A model generated the notes under the pieces. It was not told the origin of the DNA. It did not search any database and saw nothing but the letters and a program-made list of their open reading frames with translations. Of a DNA stretch of 64,000 bases, positions 55,747-63,415 are shown in pieces. The stretch comes from Chryseobacterium binzhouense (lineage in GTDB: Bacteria > Bacteroidota > Bacteroidia > Flavobacteriales > Weeksellaceae): positions 806,001 through 870,000 of the forward strand of contig NZ_VKOG01000001.1 of NCBI RefSeq assembly GCF_007474545.1, read 5' to 3'. Made by a program: the position numbers and the translations under genes. Each line of letters starts with the position of its first letter. The stretch's first letter is position 1.

Positions 55747-56877
55747 ATGAAATTTATTGTTTCAAGTGGTGAACTGCAGAAGGCTTTACAAACTGTAAGT
55801 GGTGTAATATCAAGTTCTCAGTCGAGACCGATTTTAGAGAATTACCTTTTTGAACTTAACGAAAACAACCTTACCATTACTGCATCTGATGGCGAAACAA
55901 CCTTAATTACTTCTTTAGAAGTAAAGTCTGATGATTCGGGTAAATTTGCTGTTCCTGCGAAAATTTTTCAGGATTTTATAAAAACTTATGGCGAACAGCC
56001 TCTTACTTTGGCGGTAAAAGACAACGCTGAAGGAACTGGAAGCCAGCTTGAAATTTTAGACGAAAAAGATAACTTTGCTGTTGCTCTGGATAACGCAGAT
56101 GATTATCCTGATATTCCTGAATTTGACGCTTCACAAAGTGTTACGATGGCTGCAGGAATTTTGTCTGAAGCTTTAACCAATACTCTTTTTGCAACCAGTA
56201 ACGATTCTCTTCGTCCTGTGATGACTGGAGTTTTGTTTCAGTTTGGTGAAAATGAGACCAATTTTGTGTCTACAGATTCCCACAGATTGGTGGTGTATAA
56301 AAGAACGGATCTGATGAATGCCGAACCAATGGAATTTATCATGCCTAAAAAACCATTGAATATTTTTAAAAATATATTGGCTTCTTCCAACGAAGATGTG
56401 ACGATAGATTTTAACGAAAATATGGCTAAGTTTACTTTTGGTCAGCACATCTGGATTTGCCGTCTTATTGATGGAAAATACCCGAATTATACTGCGGTAA
56501 TCCCGAAAGAAAATCCTAATGTATTAACAATTAACAGAAACCTTTTATTGAGTGCGATCAGAAGGGCTTCTATCATGTCTAATAAATCTACCAATCAGGT
56601 GAGATTTAAGCTTTCAGGAAATATTCTTCACCTTCATGCAGAAGATACGGAATACGCAAACAAAGCAGATATGCAGATTCCTTGCGATTATAACGGTGAA
56701 GATATCAATATTGGTTTCAGTTCTAAGTTTCTGACAGAAATGTTGGGGATTTTAGGAGCAGACGATATTACGATGAAAATGTCTCAACCAAACAGACCTG
56801 GAATTATTGAGCCGCTTGACGGGCTTGAAGAAAACGAAAATATCTTAATGCTTTCAATGCCTGTAATCGGATTGTAA
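55747..56877 (+). CDS. dnaN: DNA polymerase III beta sliding clamp
   Basis: A 376-residue clamp, three related domains (about 1-120, 130-250, 255-376). Typical pieces are VSGVISSSQSRPILENYLFE, SLRPVMTGVLFQF, VSTDSHRLV and KYPNYTAVIPK, with the C-terminal MLSMPVIGL (commonly MPMRL). Rings of two subunits hold polymerase on DNA. The gene is alone here, not beside dnaA. Confidence 0.97.
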   Translation: MKFIVSSGELQKALQTVSGVISSSQSRPILENYLFELNENNLTITASDGETTLITSLEVKSDDSGKFAVPAKIFQDFIKTYGEQPLTLAVKDNAEGTGSQLEILDEKDNFAVALDNADDYPDIPEFDASQSVTMAAGILSEALTNTLFATSNDSLRPVMTGVLFQFGENETNFVSTDSHRLVVYKRTDLMNAEPMEFIMPKKPLNIFKNILASSNEDVTIDFNENMAKFTFGQHIWICRLIDGKYPNYTAVIPKENPNVLTINRNLLLSAIRRASIMSNKSTNQVRFKLSGNILHLHAEDTEYANKADMQIPCDYNGEDINIGFSSKFLTEMLGILGADDITMKMSQPNRPGIIEPLDGLEENENILMLSMPVIGL

Positions 56878-56897
56878 GATTAATAAAACAATATAAT

Positions 56898-56932
56898 AAA
56901 AAAAGGATTTCAAATTTGGAATCCTTTTTTTA
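56898..56932 (+). terminator. Terminator after dnaN
   Basis: AAAAGGATT pairs with AATCCTTTT around a small inner loop, followed by a T run. Confidence 0.85.
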
Positions 56933-57040
56933 TTTTAATGATTGTTTGTCATATCTAAAGCTTAATTTTAGTATGATTATTACAAAACAAAAATCCGTTT
57001 CAATAAATTTGAAGCGGATTTCATTATATTTTATTAAAGT

Positions 57041-58378
57041 TTATTTCGTTAAATCAAGTCCTCCGAAATTTCCGGAACTCATCATCATATAAACTCCCTG
57101 CGTTTTGTCTAAAGTGTTCCAGTACTGATGTAATTCTTCCGCATTGGTAAATACGGTGAGATTTTCATTTTTAAATTTCTCTTTGATCAAATCGGGAGAA
57201 ATAGGTTCCATTCGCTTAATTTTAAGCGCATCTTCAGAATAGAATACGATAGCATGTTCTAATCCGTCCATAGCATGGTCATACTGCTCAAGAAAAACAG
57301 GATTGAGGCTTGAATAGGTGTGAAGTTCAAGGAAGCCATATTTTTGCTCATCTTTAAATTGTTCACAAAAAGCTTTCACTGCAGCTTTTACTTTACTTGG
57401 AGCGTGCGCAAAATCTTTATATAAAATGCCTTTATCGTCTCTTTCTACTTTTTCCAGACGTTTTGATGCTCCTTTAAAGCTCATAATTGCCTCATAAAAT
57501 TCTTCGTCCATAATCCCTAAAGTCTGACAAATATGTCTCGCTCCCTCAAGATTCAGCAAATTATGGGCTCCGAAAACAGAAAGCGGAATGTCTCCCATTT
57601 CAGTTTTCAGTAAAACTTTTCCGTTGGCAATCTCATATTCCGGGGTCTTGTAGGGCATTTTTCTGAAATAATTTTCAGCATTTTCTACTACTTTCACAAC
57701 CTCAGGATCTTCTTCGTTATAGACTAAAACACCACCCGGCGTAATACTGGCAACAAATTTTCTGAATTGTTCCACATAATCATCAAAAGTTTTAAAAACA
57801 TTGATATGATCCCATGCAATCCCGCTCAGCAAAGCAATATTTGGCTGATATAATAGAAATTTGGAACGCAGATCAATAGGAGAAGACAGATATTCATCAC
57901 CTTCCAGAACCATAAAATCATTATCCTCCGTCAATTTTACCATACAGTCAAAACCTTCAAGCTGTGCACCTACCATAAAGTCGACTTCTTTCTCATGAAA
58001 ATTCAGAACGTGAAGAATCATAGAAGTAATGGTGGTTTTACCGTGTGATCCGGCAATTACAACTCTTGTTTTGGTTTTTGACTGTTCGTAAAGAAACTCA
58101 GGGTATGAATAAATTTTCAGACCTAATTCTTTTGCTCTTGCCAGTTCGGGATTATCCTGATGAGCATGCATCCCCAAAATAACAGCATTAATATCTGAAG
58201 TGATTTTTTCTGGAAACCAGCCCAATTCTTCGGGTAAGATTCCCTTTTTATCCAGTCTGGATTTTGAAGGTTCAAAAATAGCATCGTCTGAACCTGTTAC
58301 ATGATATCCTTTGTCTTTCAGAGCAATGGCAAGATTGTGCATGGCGCTTCCGCCAATAGCGATGAAATGAGTTCTCAA
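57041..58378 (-). CDS. mpl: Mpl-type murein peptide ligase (Mur ligase family)
   Basis: A 445-residue Mur ligase. The N-terminal Rossmann part begins with HFIAIGGSAMHNLAIAL, the ATP loop is GSHGKTT at residues 110-116, and later parts include LSGIAWDHINVF and DFAHAPSKVKAAV. This fits Mpl, which joins recycled L-Ala-gamma-D-Glu-meso-DAP tripeptide to UDP-MurNAc, more than MurC (shorter start, no murG neighbour). The distinction from a MurC-like paralog is by overall resemblance. Confidence 0.88.
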   Translation of the reverse strand: MRTHFIAIGGSAMHNLAIALKDKGYHVTGSDDAIFEPSKSRLDKKGILPEELGWFPEKITSDINAVILGMHAHQDNPELARAKELGLKIYSYPEFLYEQSKTKTRVVIAGSHGKTTITSMILHVLNFHEKEVDFMVGAQLEGFDCMVKLTEDNDFMVLEGDEYLSSPIDLRSKFLLYQPNIALLSGIAWDHINVFKTFDDYVEQFRKFVASITPGGVLVYNEEDPEVVKVVENAENYFRKMPYKTPEYEIANGKVLLKTEMGDIPLSVFGAHNLLNLEGARHICQTLGIMDEEFYEAIMSFKGASKRLEKVERDDKGILYKDFAHAPSKVKAAVKAFCEQFKDEQKYGFLELHTYSSLNPVFLEQYDHAMDGLEHAIVFYSEDALKIKRMEPISPDLIKEKFKNENLTVFTNAEELHQYWNTLDKTQGVYMMMSSGNFGGLDLTK

Positions 58379-58385
58379 ATTTGTG

Positions 58386-58820
58386 TTAATTTTTGATTTT
58401 TTTATTGATAATTTTCTGGAAAGCTGTTACAATATTTCTCCAGTTAGTTTCATAATTCGGCATTATTGCACTTCCGTCATTTTTGCTACCTTCATTTGCT
58501 CCTTTCTTTATATTGATAGACGTGGTGATATTATCATACATTTTTTTATGATCTTCCTGAATCTGTCTGAAATTATTTTTAGACAAAACTTCATTAAGAT
58601 TTTTAATTTCTGAATCTGAAACTTTAAACGTCTTCTTTACCTTTTTTTCCTGTCCTTCAAAAGAATAAAAAGCTTTGTTGTTTTTAATCAAAAGATTTTC
58701 GTAGGTAGGAGCAAAGCCGCCGCTACGGGAGAAACTGATGTCGTAATCCGAGTAAATTTTCTGGTTATTACAGGAAACTGCGAATAATATTACTAAAATA
58801 ATTCCTAAAATCTTTTTCAT
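58386..58820 (-). CDS. Small hypothetical lipoprotein
   Basis: A 144-residue protein with a lipoprotein signal MKKILGIILVILFAVSC (Cys17). The mature part (YSDYDISFSRSGGFAPTYENL and KTFKVSDSEIKNLNEVLSKN) resembles short flavobacterial proteins of unknown function with one globular domain. It lies between the acyltransferase and mpl genes with only small gaps, so the three may form an operon. Confidence 0.75.
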   Translation of the reverse strand: MKKILGIILVILFAVSCNNQKIYSDYDISFSRSGGFAPTYENLLIKNNKAFYSFEGQEKKVKKTFKVSDSEIKNLNEVLSKNNFRQIQEDHKKMYDNITTSINIKKGANEGSKNDGSAIMPNYETNWRNIVTAFQKIINKKIKN

Positions 58821-58826
58821 CGATCT

Positions 58827-59633
58827 TTAGTTTTGAGATTTATTCTGTTCAGATTTTTTAGCTTTAATCTCTTCATCATAAGTGTGAAGCACATTGAAGT
58901 CTTCCGTCTGCTCAATAGCAGTCATGATTTTGTGAAGGATTTCCTGTGCATTTTCGTTGTCATAATCAATGTCTAATGGTTTTTTAAATTCCATTGTTGG
59001 TTTTACACCGGTTACTTTTACACGGAGTCCTTTTTTATCGAATGCTCTTCTGAATCCGTTTATTTTAATCGGAATAACGATCGGTCTCTGGTTTTTGACT
59101 AGCTTTGCGGTTCCCTTTCTGCCTTGTGCAAAAGCAGCAGTGGTTCCCTGAGGAAAAGTGGCAACCCAGCCATTATCCAAAGCTTTCATGATATTGTCAA
59201 TTTCATTAAGGTCAACCATTCTGTTGACATTTTTGCCTTCTGCTCTCCAGGTTCTTTTTACCGTTACTGCGCCTGCAATTTTAAAAATTTTAGGAAGAAT
59301 GCCCTTATTCATGGTTTCTTCCGCTGCAACGTAATAAAAATCGACTCTGGGATTCAGCAGATAAATAGGATTTTTAATCGTATTGAGATATCCGTTGTTT
59401 ACGGCACAAAATGCATGATACATTGCCGCCACATCTGCAAAGTAAGTCTGGTGGTTGGAAACAAAAAGCACATTGGAATCGGGAAGATCTACCAAATTTT
59501 CTGTACCTGTGATTTTAAGTTTGTTGAAACCATTAAATCTTCTGTAAGAAATAATTCCCAGAATAAAAATGATTAATCTTTTTAAAAAATAAGGTGTTCC
59601 GAATGAATCGGTGAAAATGTTTTTCTTCGCCAT
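58827..59633 (-). CDS. 1-acyl-glycerol-3-phosphate acyltransferase-like protein
   Basis: A 268-residue PlsC-type protein with one N-terminal hydrophobic segment (LKRLIIFILGIISY). Motif I reads NHQTYFAD (His61 to Asp67, five residues between instead of the usual four), and motif III reads FPQGTT instead of FPEGTR. The glycerolipid acyltransferase fold is otherwise apparent (RPIVIPIKINGFRRAF). It probably adds an acyl group to lysophosphatidic acid or another acceptor lipid, but the altered motifs leave the substrate open. Confidence 0.85.
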   Translation of the reverse strand: MAKKNIFTDSFGTPYFLKRLIIFILGIISYRRFNGFNKLKITGTENLVDLPDSNVLFVSNHQTYFADVAAMYHAFCAVNNGYLNTIKNPIYLLNPRVDFYYVAAEETMNKGILPKIFKIAGAVTVKRTWRAEGKNVNRMVDLNEIDNIMKALDNGWVATFPQGTTAAFAQGRKGTAKLVKNQRPIVIPIKINGFRRAFDKKGLRVKVTGVKPTMEFKKPLDIDYDNENAQEILHKIMTAIEQTEDFNVLHTYDEEIKAKKSEQNKSQN

Positions 59634-59661
59634 ATTTCAATTAAACATAATATTTGCAAAG

Positions 59662-60291
59662 TTACATTTTTTTAATCAACTGGCTGAATTCACTTAGAAT
59701 CATTGCTGTTGCTCCCCAAATGATGTATCCGTTGAAATTAATTACCGGAACCTCGTGTCCTCCTGCTCCCGGAAGTGCCATTATTTGAGGTGTATCAGAA
59801 AGATTCAGAAACGATGTTATAGGAAACTCAATAACTTCAACTGCTTCAGATTCCTGCAAAATAAATTCAGGATTTCTTTTGGTGTAAGAAATATAAGGAT
59901 AAACGTAAAAATTACTCGGTGGAATATAGATAGGTGACAAATCGCGGATGATCTTCACATAAGGTTTTTCAATACCGATTTCTTCGGAAGTTTCTCTGAT
60001 GGCAGTTTCAGCAAAATCCTGATCCATTTCTTCTCGTTTTCCTCCGGGAAGAGAAATTTGTCCGCTGTGTCTGTCATGCTGATTCACAGATCTTACAATT
60101 AGAGGAAAATGCCATTCATTATTTTTAAGGTATAAAACAATATTTACTGCTGCAAATTTTGGATTTTTTTCTAAAATCTGCTCATGACTGAACAATGGTC
60201 TGTAAGGCGGAGAGAAAATTCCGTGTGCATTCTGACCTTCAAGAGAAGCATTTTTTATTTTTTGTAATAAATCTTTTCCAAAACTTTCCAT
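59662..60291 (-). CDS. CoA pyrophosphatase-type NUDIX hydrolase
   Basis: The start is the ATG at 60291 (MESFGKDLLQKIKNASLEG); the TTG at 60297 would add two residues. The 209-residue product carries the CoAse pre-motif LIVRSVNQHDRHSGQISLPGG and the NUDIX box GGKREEMDQ to AIRETSEEIGI. The fixed HSGQ-LPGG element is the UPF0035 mark of enzymes that split CoA into 4'-phosphopantetheine and ADP. Single gene. Confidence 0.92.
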   Translation of the reverse strand: MESFGKDLLQKIKNASLEGQNAHGIFSPPYRPLFSHEQILEKNPKFAAVNIVLYLKNNEWHFPLIVRSVNQHDRHSGQISLPGGKREEMDQDFAETAIRETSEEIGIEKPYVKIIRDLSPIYIPPSNFYVYPYISYTKRNPEFILQESEAVEVIEFPITSFLNLSDTPQIMALPGAGGHEVPVINFNGYIIWGATAMILSEFSQLIKKM

Positions 60292-60475
60292 ATTCAAATT
60301 TACTAATATATCCTGATAAATAGGGAAAAACTGTGGCTGACTAATTTAAAATTTTAGAAACTACCGGCCATAGTGTTTTCACGGTATATTTTGTAACTGT
60401 AATATGGTATAAAGGATTTCTGTAAATGGTTACAAATAGCATGGTAATTGGTGATTTTGTTAATTTACAAGATTT

Positions 60476-60493
60476 ACATGATTTTTGTCATGT
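60476..60493 (+). promoter_or_regulatory. Inverted repeat in the curli promoter
   Basis: ACATGA and TCATGT, six bases apart, overlap the presumed -33 region of the csg promoter. This may be a regulator site; evidence is positional only. Confidence 0.35.
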
Positions 60494-60511
60494 TTTATAG
60501 TTCTAGCTTTG
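60484..60511 (+). promoter_or_regulatory. Promoter of the curli-type operon
   Basis: TTTG at 60484-60487, 16 bases, then TAGCTTTG at 60504-60511 resemble the -33 and -7 elements (TTTG, TAnnTTTG). The gap is one or two bases shorter than usual. The leader would be about 22 bases. The 60298-60538 spacer shows nothing else clear. Confidence 0.55.
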
Positions 60512-60538
60512 TATCACTAACCAACAAAAAATTTCACC

Positions 60539-61798
60539 ATGAAAAAATTAGTTACCGGAGCTTTCGCTTTATTATCAGCCAGCTTCATCTATGCACAAAG
60601 TACTAATAGTTCAAACACGGTTTCCCAAGACGGAAACAATAATTCAGCTACAGTCTCGCAGAAAGGTCTCGAACAAATTAACGAATCTACACAGACCGGA
60701 ACTCTCAATTCTGTAAATGTAACCCAAAAACATCAGTATAATGAAGCTGCGACTGTACAAAACGGACTAGGAAACAACGCGACTGTTGTACAGGGAATTG
60801 CCTGGGCAAACAAAAACTATGTAACGCAAAATCAGGATGGTATTTTGAATAATGCTAGTGCTACTCAGGACAAAACCTACATGAATGAGATCAATCAGGA
60901 GCAAGACGGAATGCTAAATGAAGCTACAGCTTCACAAAGCGAAGGTTCTAGAATGTATATTGACCAAATTCAAAACGGAATGGGCAACTCGGCTACTGCT
61001 TCGCAGGTCGGAGATTCAAGCCCGGCAAGCTTAAGTGCAGATGCTAATGATATTTATCAATGGCAGGATGGTCTTTTCAATTCTGCATCTGCTACACAAT
61101 CCGGATGGAAAAATGATCTGGATCAGATTCAGGATGGAAATTTTAACTCTGCAAACTCAAGCCAGACTGGTTATTTTAATATCGCCAACCAATCTCAGAC
61201 CGGAAATTTGAATGACGCTGATGTAATGCAGGAAGGAGATGAGAACTCTTCTATGCAGACTCAGGCGGGAAATAATAATGATGCTGAAGTTCTTCAGGAT
61301 GGTAACAATAACATGGCAACACAAACTCAGACAGGAAACGGAAATGATGCTTATCTTTCTCAGGTGGGAGATATGAATTCCGGCACACAAATTCAGAGTG
61401 GGAATAATAATGATGCTACCGGCGAACAGCAAGGTAATTCAAATATGTTATCTTCTACACAAACAGGAAATGGCAATGCAGCGTATGCTTCCCAAGTTGG
61501 AAACTCAAATTCAGCAATGCAAATTCAGACAGGAAATAACAATAACGCATCCGGCTATCAGTTAGGAAACGGAAACTCATTATCATCTTCACAGATCGGA
61601 AATGGTAATATGGCTTACGTTTCTCAGGATGGTGATTCCAACCAGTCTTCTTCTGTACAGACAGGAAATAATAATGACGCTTGGGCTTATCAGACAGGAC
61701 TTTCTAACCAGTCTACTCTTATCCAGACAGGTAACGGAAATTATCACATGGGCACACAAACAGGTAATGGAAATTCTATCACAGTAACACAAAACTAG
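60539..61798 (+). CDS. Curlin repeat protein, major amyloid subunit (CsgA type)
   Basis: A 419-residue secreted protein. After the signal peptide (MKKLVTGAFALLSASFIYAQ) almost everything is curlin-type repeats of 11 residues, QxGxxNxAxxx, with Gln, Gly, Asn and Ala at fixed places. From residue 220 to 395 they form four units of 44 residues with higher mutual similarity. Such chains stack into beta-solenoid amyloid fibres. The protein is larger than classic CsgA (about 150 residues). Downstream csgE, csgF and csgG homologs support secretion by the curli route. Confidence 0.92.
   Translation: MKKLVTGAFALLSASFIYAQSTNSSNTVSQDGNNNSATVSQKGLEQINESTQTGTLNSVNVTQKHQYNEAATVQNGLGNNATVVQGIAWANKNYVTQNQDGILNNASATQDKTYMNEINQEQDGMLNEATASQSEGSRMYIDQIQNGMGNSATASQVGDSSPASLSADANDIYQWQDGLFNSASATQSGWKNDLDQIQDGNFNSANSSQTGYFNIANQSQTGNLNDADVMQEGDENSSMQTQAGNNNDAEVLQDGNNNMATQTQTGNGNDAYLSQVGDMNSGTQIQSGNNNDATGEQQGNSNMLSSTQTGNGNAAYASQVGNSNSAMQIQTGNNNNASGYQLGNGNSLSSSQIGNGNMAYVSQDGDSNQSSSVQTGNNNDAWAYQTGLSNQSTLIQTGNGNYHMGTQTGNGNSITVTQN
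61196..61723 (+). repeat. Four tandem 132-bp units in the curlin gene
   Basis: In-frame units of 44 codons starting at 61196, 61328, 61460 and 61592, each made of four 11-residue sub-repeats beginning QTG.LN/QTGNGN, Q.G, Q.GNNN and Q.GN.N. A partial fifth unit ends the gene. Confidence 0.8.
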
Positions 61799-61810
61799 AG
61801 TTTCTTTCAA

Positions 61811-61838
61811 ATGTATAGGAGAGCAATCTCCTATACAT
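61811..61838 (+). promoter_or_regulatory. Perfect 12-bp hairpin with GCAA loop between the curlin genes
   Basis: ATGTATAGGAGA and TCTCCTATACAT pair fully across a GCAA tetraloop, 12 bases after the first curlin stop. No T-run follows, so it is not a classic terminator. It could protect the upstream mRNA or lower expression of the downstream genes. Confidence 0.75.
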
Positions 61839-61855
61839 TATACCAAAAAAAGGCT

Positions 61856-62248
61856 ATGAAATCAATTGTCATCATATTATTGCTATGTTTTCCGATGGTG
61901 TTTTTTGCACAGCAGAATATTTCTTTCGAGAAAATCAACAGCCAGAATATTCTTCACTTATATAGTGAAGGAAAGATAATTGATAACTCCGTTAATACAG
62001 TTGTGCAGATCGGAAATTACAATGATGTGAAAGTTTATGATAAAAATCCTAAAGAGCTTACGATTGTTCAGCAGGGAGATTATAATACAACACTTTACAT
62101 CAATGCAGGAAATAATCCGACAAAAGCATCTGTAAGCACAAGAGGAGACAATAATTATATTGATATTACGGGAAGCAACAGTATTTCCGAAAAGATGAAA
62201 ATCAATATCAATAACAGTAACATGACCATTTTTGTAAGAAATTACTAG
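61856..62248 (+). CDS. Minor curlin / nucleator-like protein (CsgB type)
   Basis: A 130-residue secreted protein; I use the ATG at 61856 (MKSIVIILLLCFPMVFFAQ), because the ATG at 61811 lies inside the hairpin and breaks the signal peptide. The mature part has only a few curlin-like units (VVQIGNYNDVKVYD, IVQQGDYNTTLYI) and less regular beta strands. This fits a surface nucleator or cap subunit. The call rests on position and weak repeats. Confidence 0.75.
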   Translation: MKSIVIILLLCFPMVFFAQQNISFEKINSQNILHLYSEGKIIDNSVNTVVQIGNYNDVKVYDKNPKELTIVQQGDYNTTLYINAGNNPTKASVSTRGDNNYIDITGSNSISEKMKININNSNMTIFVRNY

Positions 62249-62250
62249 CC

Positions 62251-62982
62251 ATGAAAATTCGTTTTTACTTTTTCGTTTTGTTTTTGCTTAGTATGAGCAG
62301 CATTTCTGCACAATACGAGAATCTGAGCGGAAAAATGAAAGCGAGAATCATTTCTGAAAACGCAGATGGTCTGTATAATTTTGCGGCAACAGCCGAAAAC
62401 AATTCGGAAATCCATTACCCAATCAAATACATTCTTTTAGCTTTAAAAAAAAGCAGTACCGGAAATACATCTACTAACAAACAGGAAGGCAAATATGTGG
62501 TGAAGCCCGGCGAAACCCTTAAGCTTTCTGAAATAAAAACCAATCTTGATAAAAATGATGCATTGAAGGTATACCTTTTTATAAAAGATGAAGAAAACGA
62601 CAAAGTTATTTCTAAAGACAGCATTGAAATTAATCCTGAAAAATTAGCAGCTAAAAAACCTCAGTATATTCCTGAAAATGATATAGAATTAGTAGGTCTT
62701 ACGATAGATGAAACCCGTACCAAAATAGGGAAACATTATTACGATCAGTTTTTTATGTATTATCTTCAGAACGACAGAAAATTTCCGGGAACCGTAAAAA
62801 TTGTAGAAATTCCGGGACTGGCAAGAAGTACAAGAATATCAGTTTTTTATAACGATCAGGAAATTTACAATTTCAATACAACTCCGGATGAGGAGACTAC
62901 AGAAAACGAAGCCAGAAATACTTTGGAAATTTTAAAAAGAATCACATTACCTAAAAACGAATTGTTAAAAAGTTCAACTTAA
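62251..62982 (+). CDS. CsgE-like curli assembly protein with extra N-terminal domain
   Basis: A 243-residue periplasmic protein with signal MKIRFYFFVLFLLSMSSISA. Residues about 145-235 resemble CsgE (LVGLTIDETRTKIGKHYYDQFF, then IVEIPGLARSTRISVFYND), the cap that brings subunits to the CsgG pore. Residues 21-130 form an additional beta-rich domain (YPIKYILLALKKSSTGNTST, VVKPGETLKLSEIKTNL) like the small CsgC/CsgH inhibitors. The start lies two bases after the previous stop. Confidence 0.85.
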   Translation: MKIRFYFFVLFLLSMSSISAQYENLSGKMKARIISENADGLYNFAATAENNSEIHYPIKYILLALKKSSTGNTSTNKQEGKYVVKPGETLKLSEIKTNLDKNDALKVYLFIKDEENDKVISKDSIEINPEKLAAKKPQYIPENDIELVGLTIDETRTKIGKHYYDQFFMYYLQNDRKFPGTVKIVEIPGLARSTRISVFYNDQEIYNFNTTPDEETTENEARNTLEILKRITLPKNELLKSST

Positions 62983-62993
62983 AAACTTTAATC

Positions 62994-63407
62994 ATGAAAC
63001 TCTTTTTTAGCGGATTACTATTTCTTGTTACCACAAGCAGTATATTTTCCCAGCAACTGGTTTATACACCAGTCAATCCGGCATTCGGAGGCAATACATT
63101 CAATTATCAGTGGCTGCTCAGTTCGGCTACTGCCCAAAATCAGTTTGATAACGATAAAGGGAATCTCTTTTCTAATCAAAGTTCATTAAGCAGTTTTACT
63201 GAGAGTTTAAACAGACAGCTTCTCAGTCAGCTTTCCACAAAATTATTCGGTGAGCAGTTTGGCGACGGAGATCTTAAACCGGGAACGTACGTTTTTGGTT
63301 CTATGTATCTTGAAGTTATCCAAACCAGCAGCGGAATGATGATCAAAATTCTAAACACCAGTACCGGTGAACAATCTGAAATTGTAATTCCCGGTGCTAA
63401 CAAATAA
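62994..63407 (+). CDS. csgF: Curli assembly factor CsgF
   Basis: A 137-residue secreted protein with signal MKLFFSGLLFLVTTSSIFSQ and the CsgF hallmark LVYTPVNPAFGGNTFNYQWLL directly after it; this segment inserts into the CsgG pore. The C-terminal part (PGTYVFGSMYLEVIQTS) anchors the nucleator at the surface in other systems. It follows csgE by 11 bases. Confidence 0.94.
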   Translation: MKLFFSGLLFLVTTSSIFSQQLVYTPVNPAFGGNTFNYQWLLSSATAQNQFDNDKGNLFSNQSSLSSFTESLNRQLLSQLSTKLFGEQFGDGDLKPGTYVFGSMYLEVIQTSSGMMIKILNTSTGEQSEIVIPGANK

Positions 63408-63415
63408 TTTATACC

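Noticed and set aside
55747-56877. dnaN as a sign of the replication origin
   Set aside because: There is no dnaA, no cluster of DnaA boxes and no other origin gene nearby, and dnaN is often away from the origin in Bacteroidota.
60600-61798. Regular short repeats that might suggest a CRISPR array
   Set aside because: The repeats are in frame, degenerate at DNA level and encode curlin units; there are no constant repeats with unique spacers and no cas genes.
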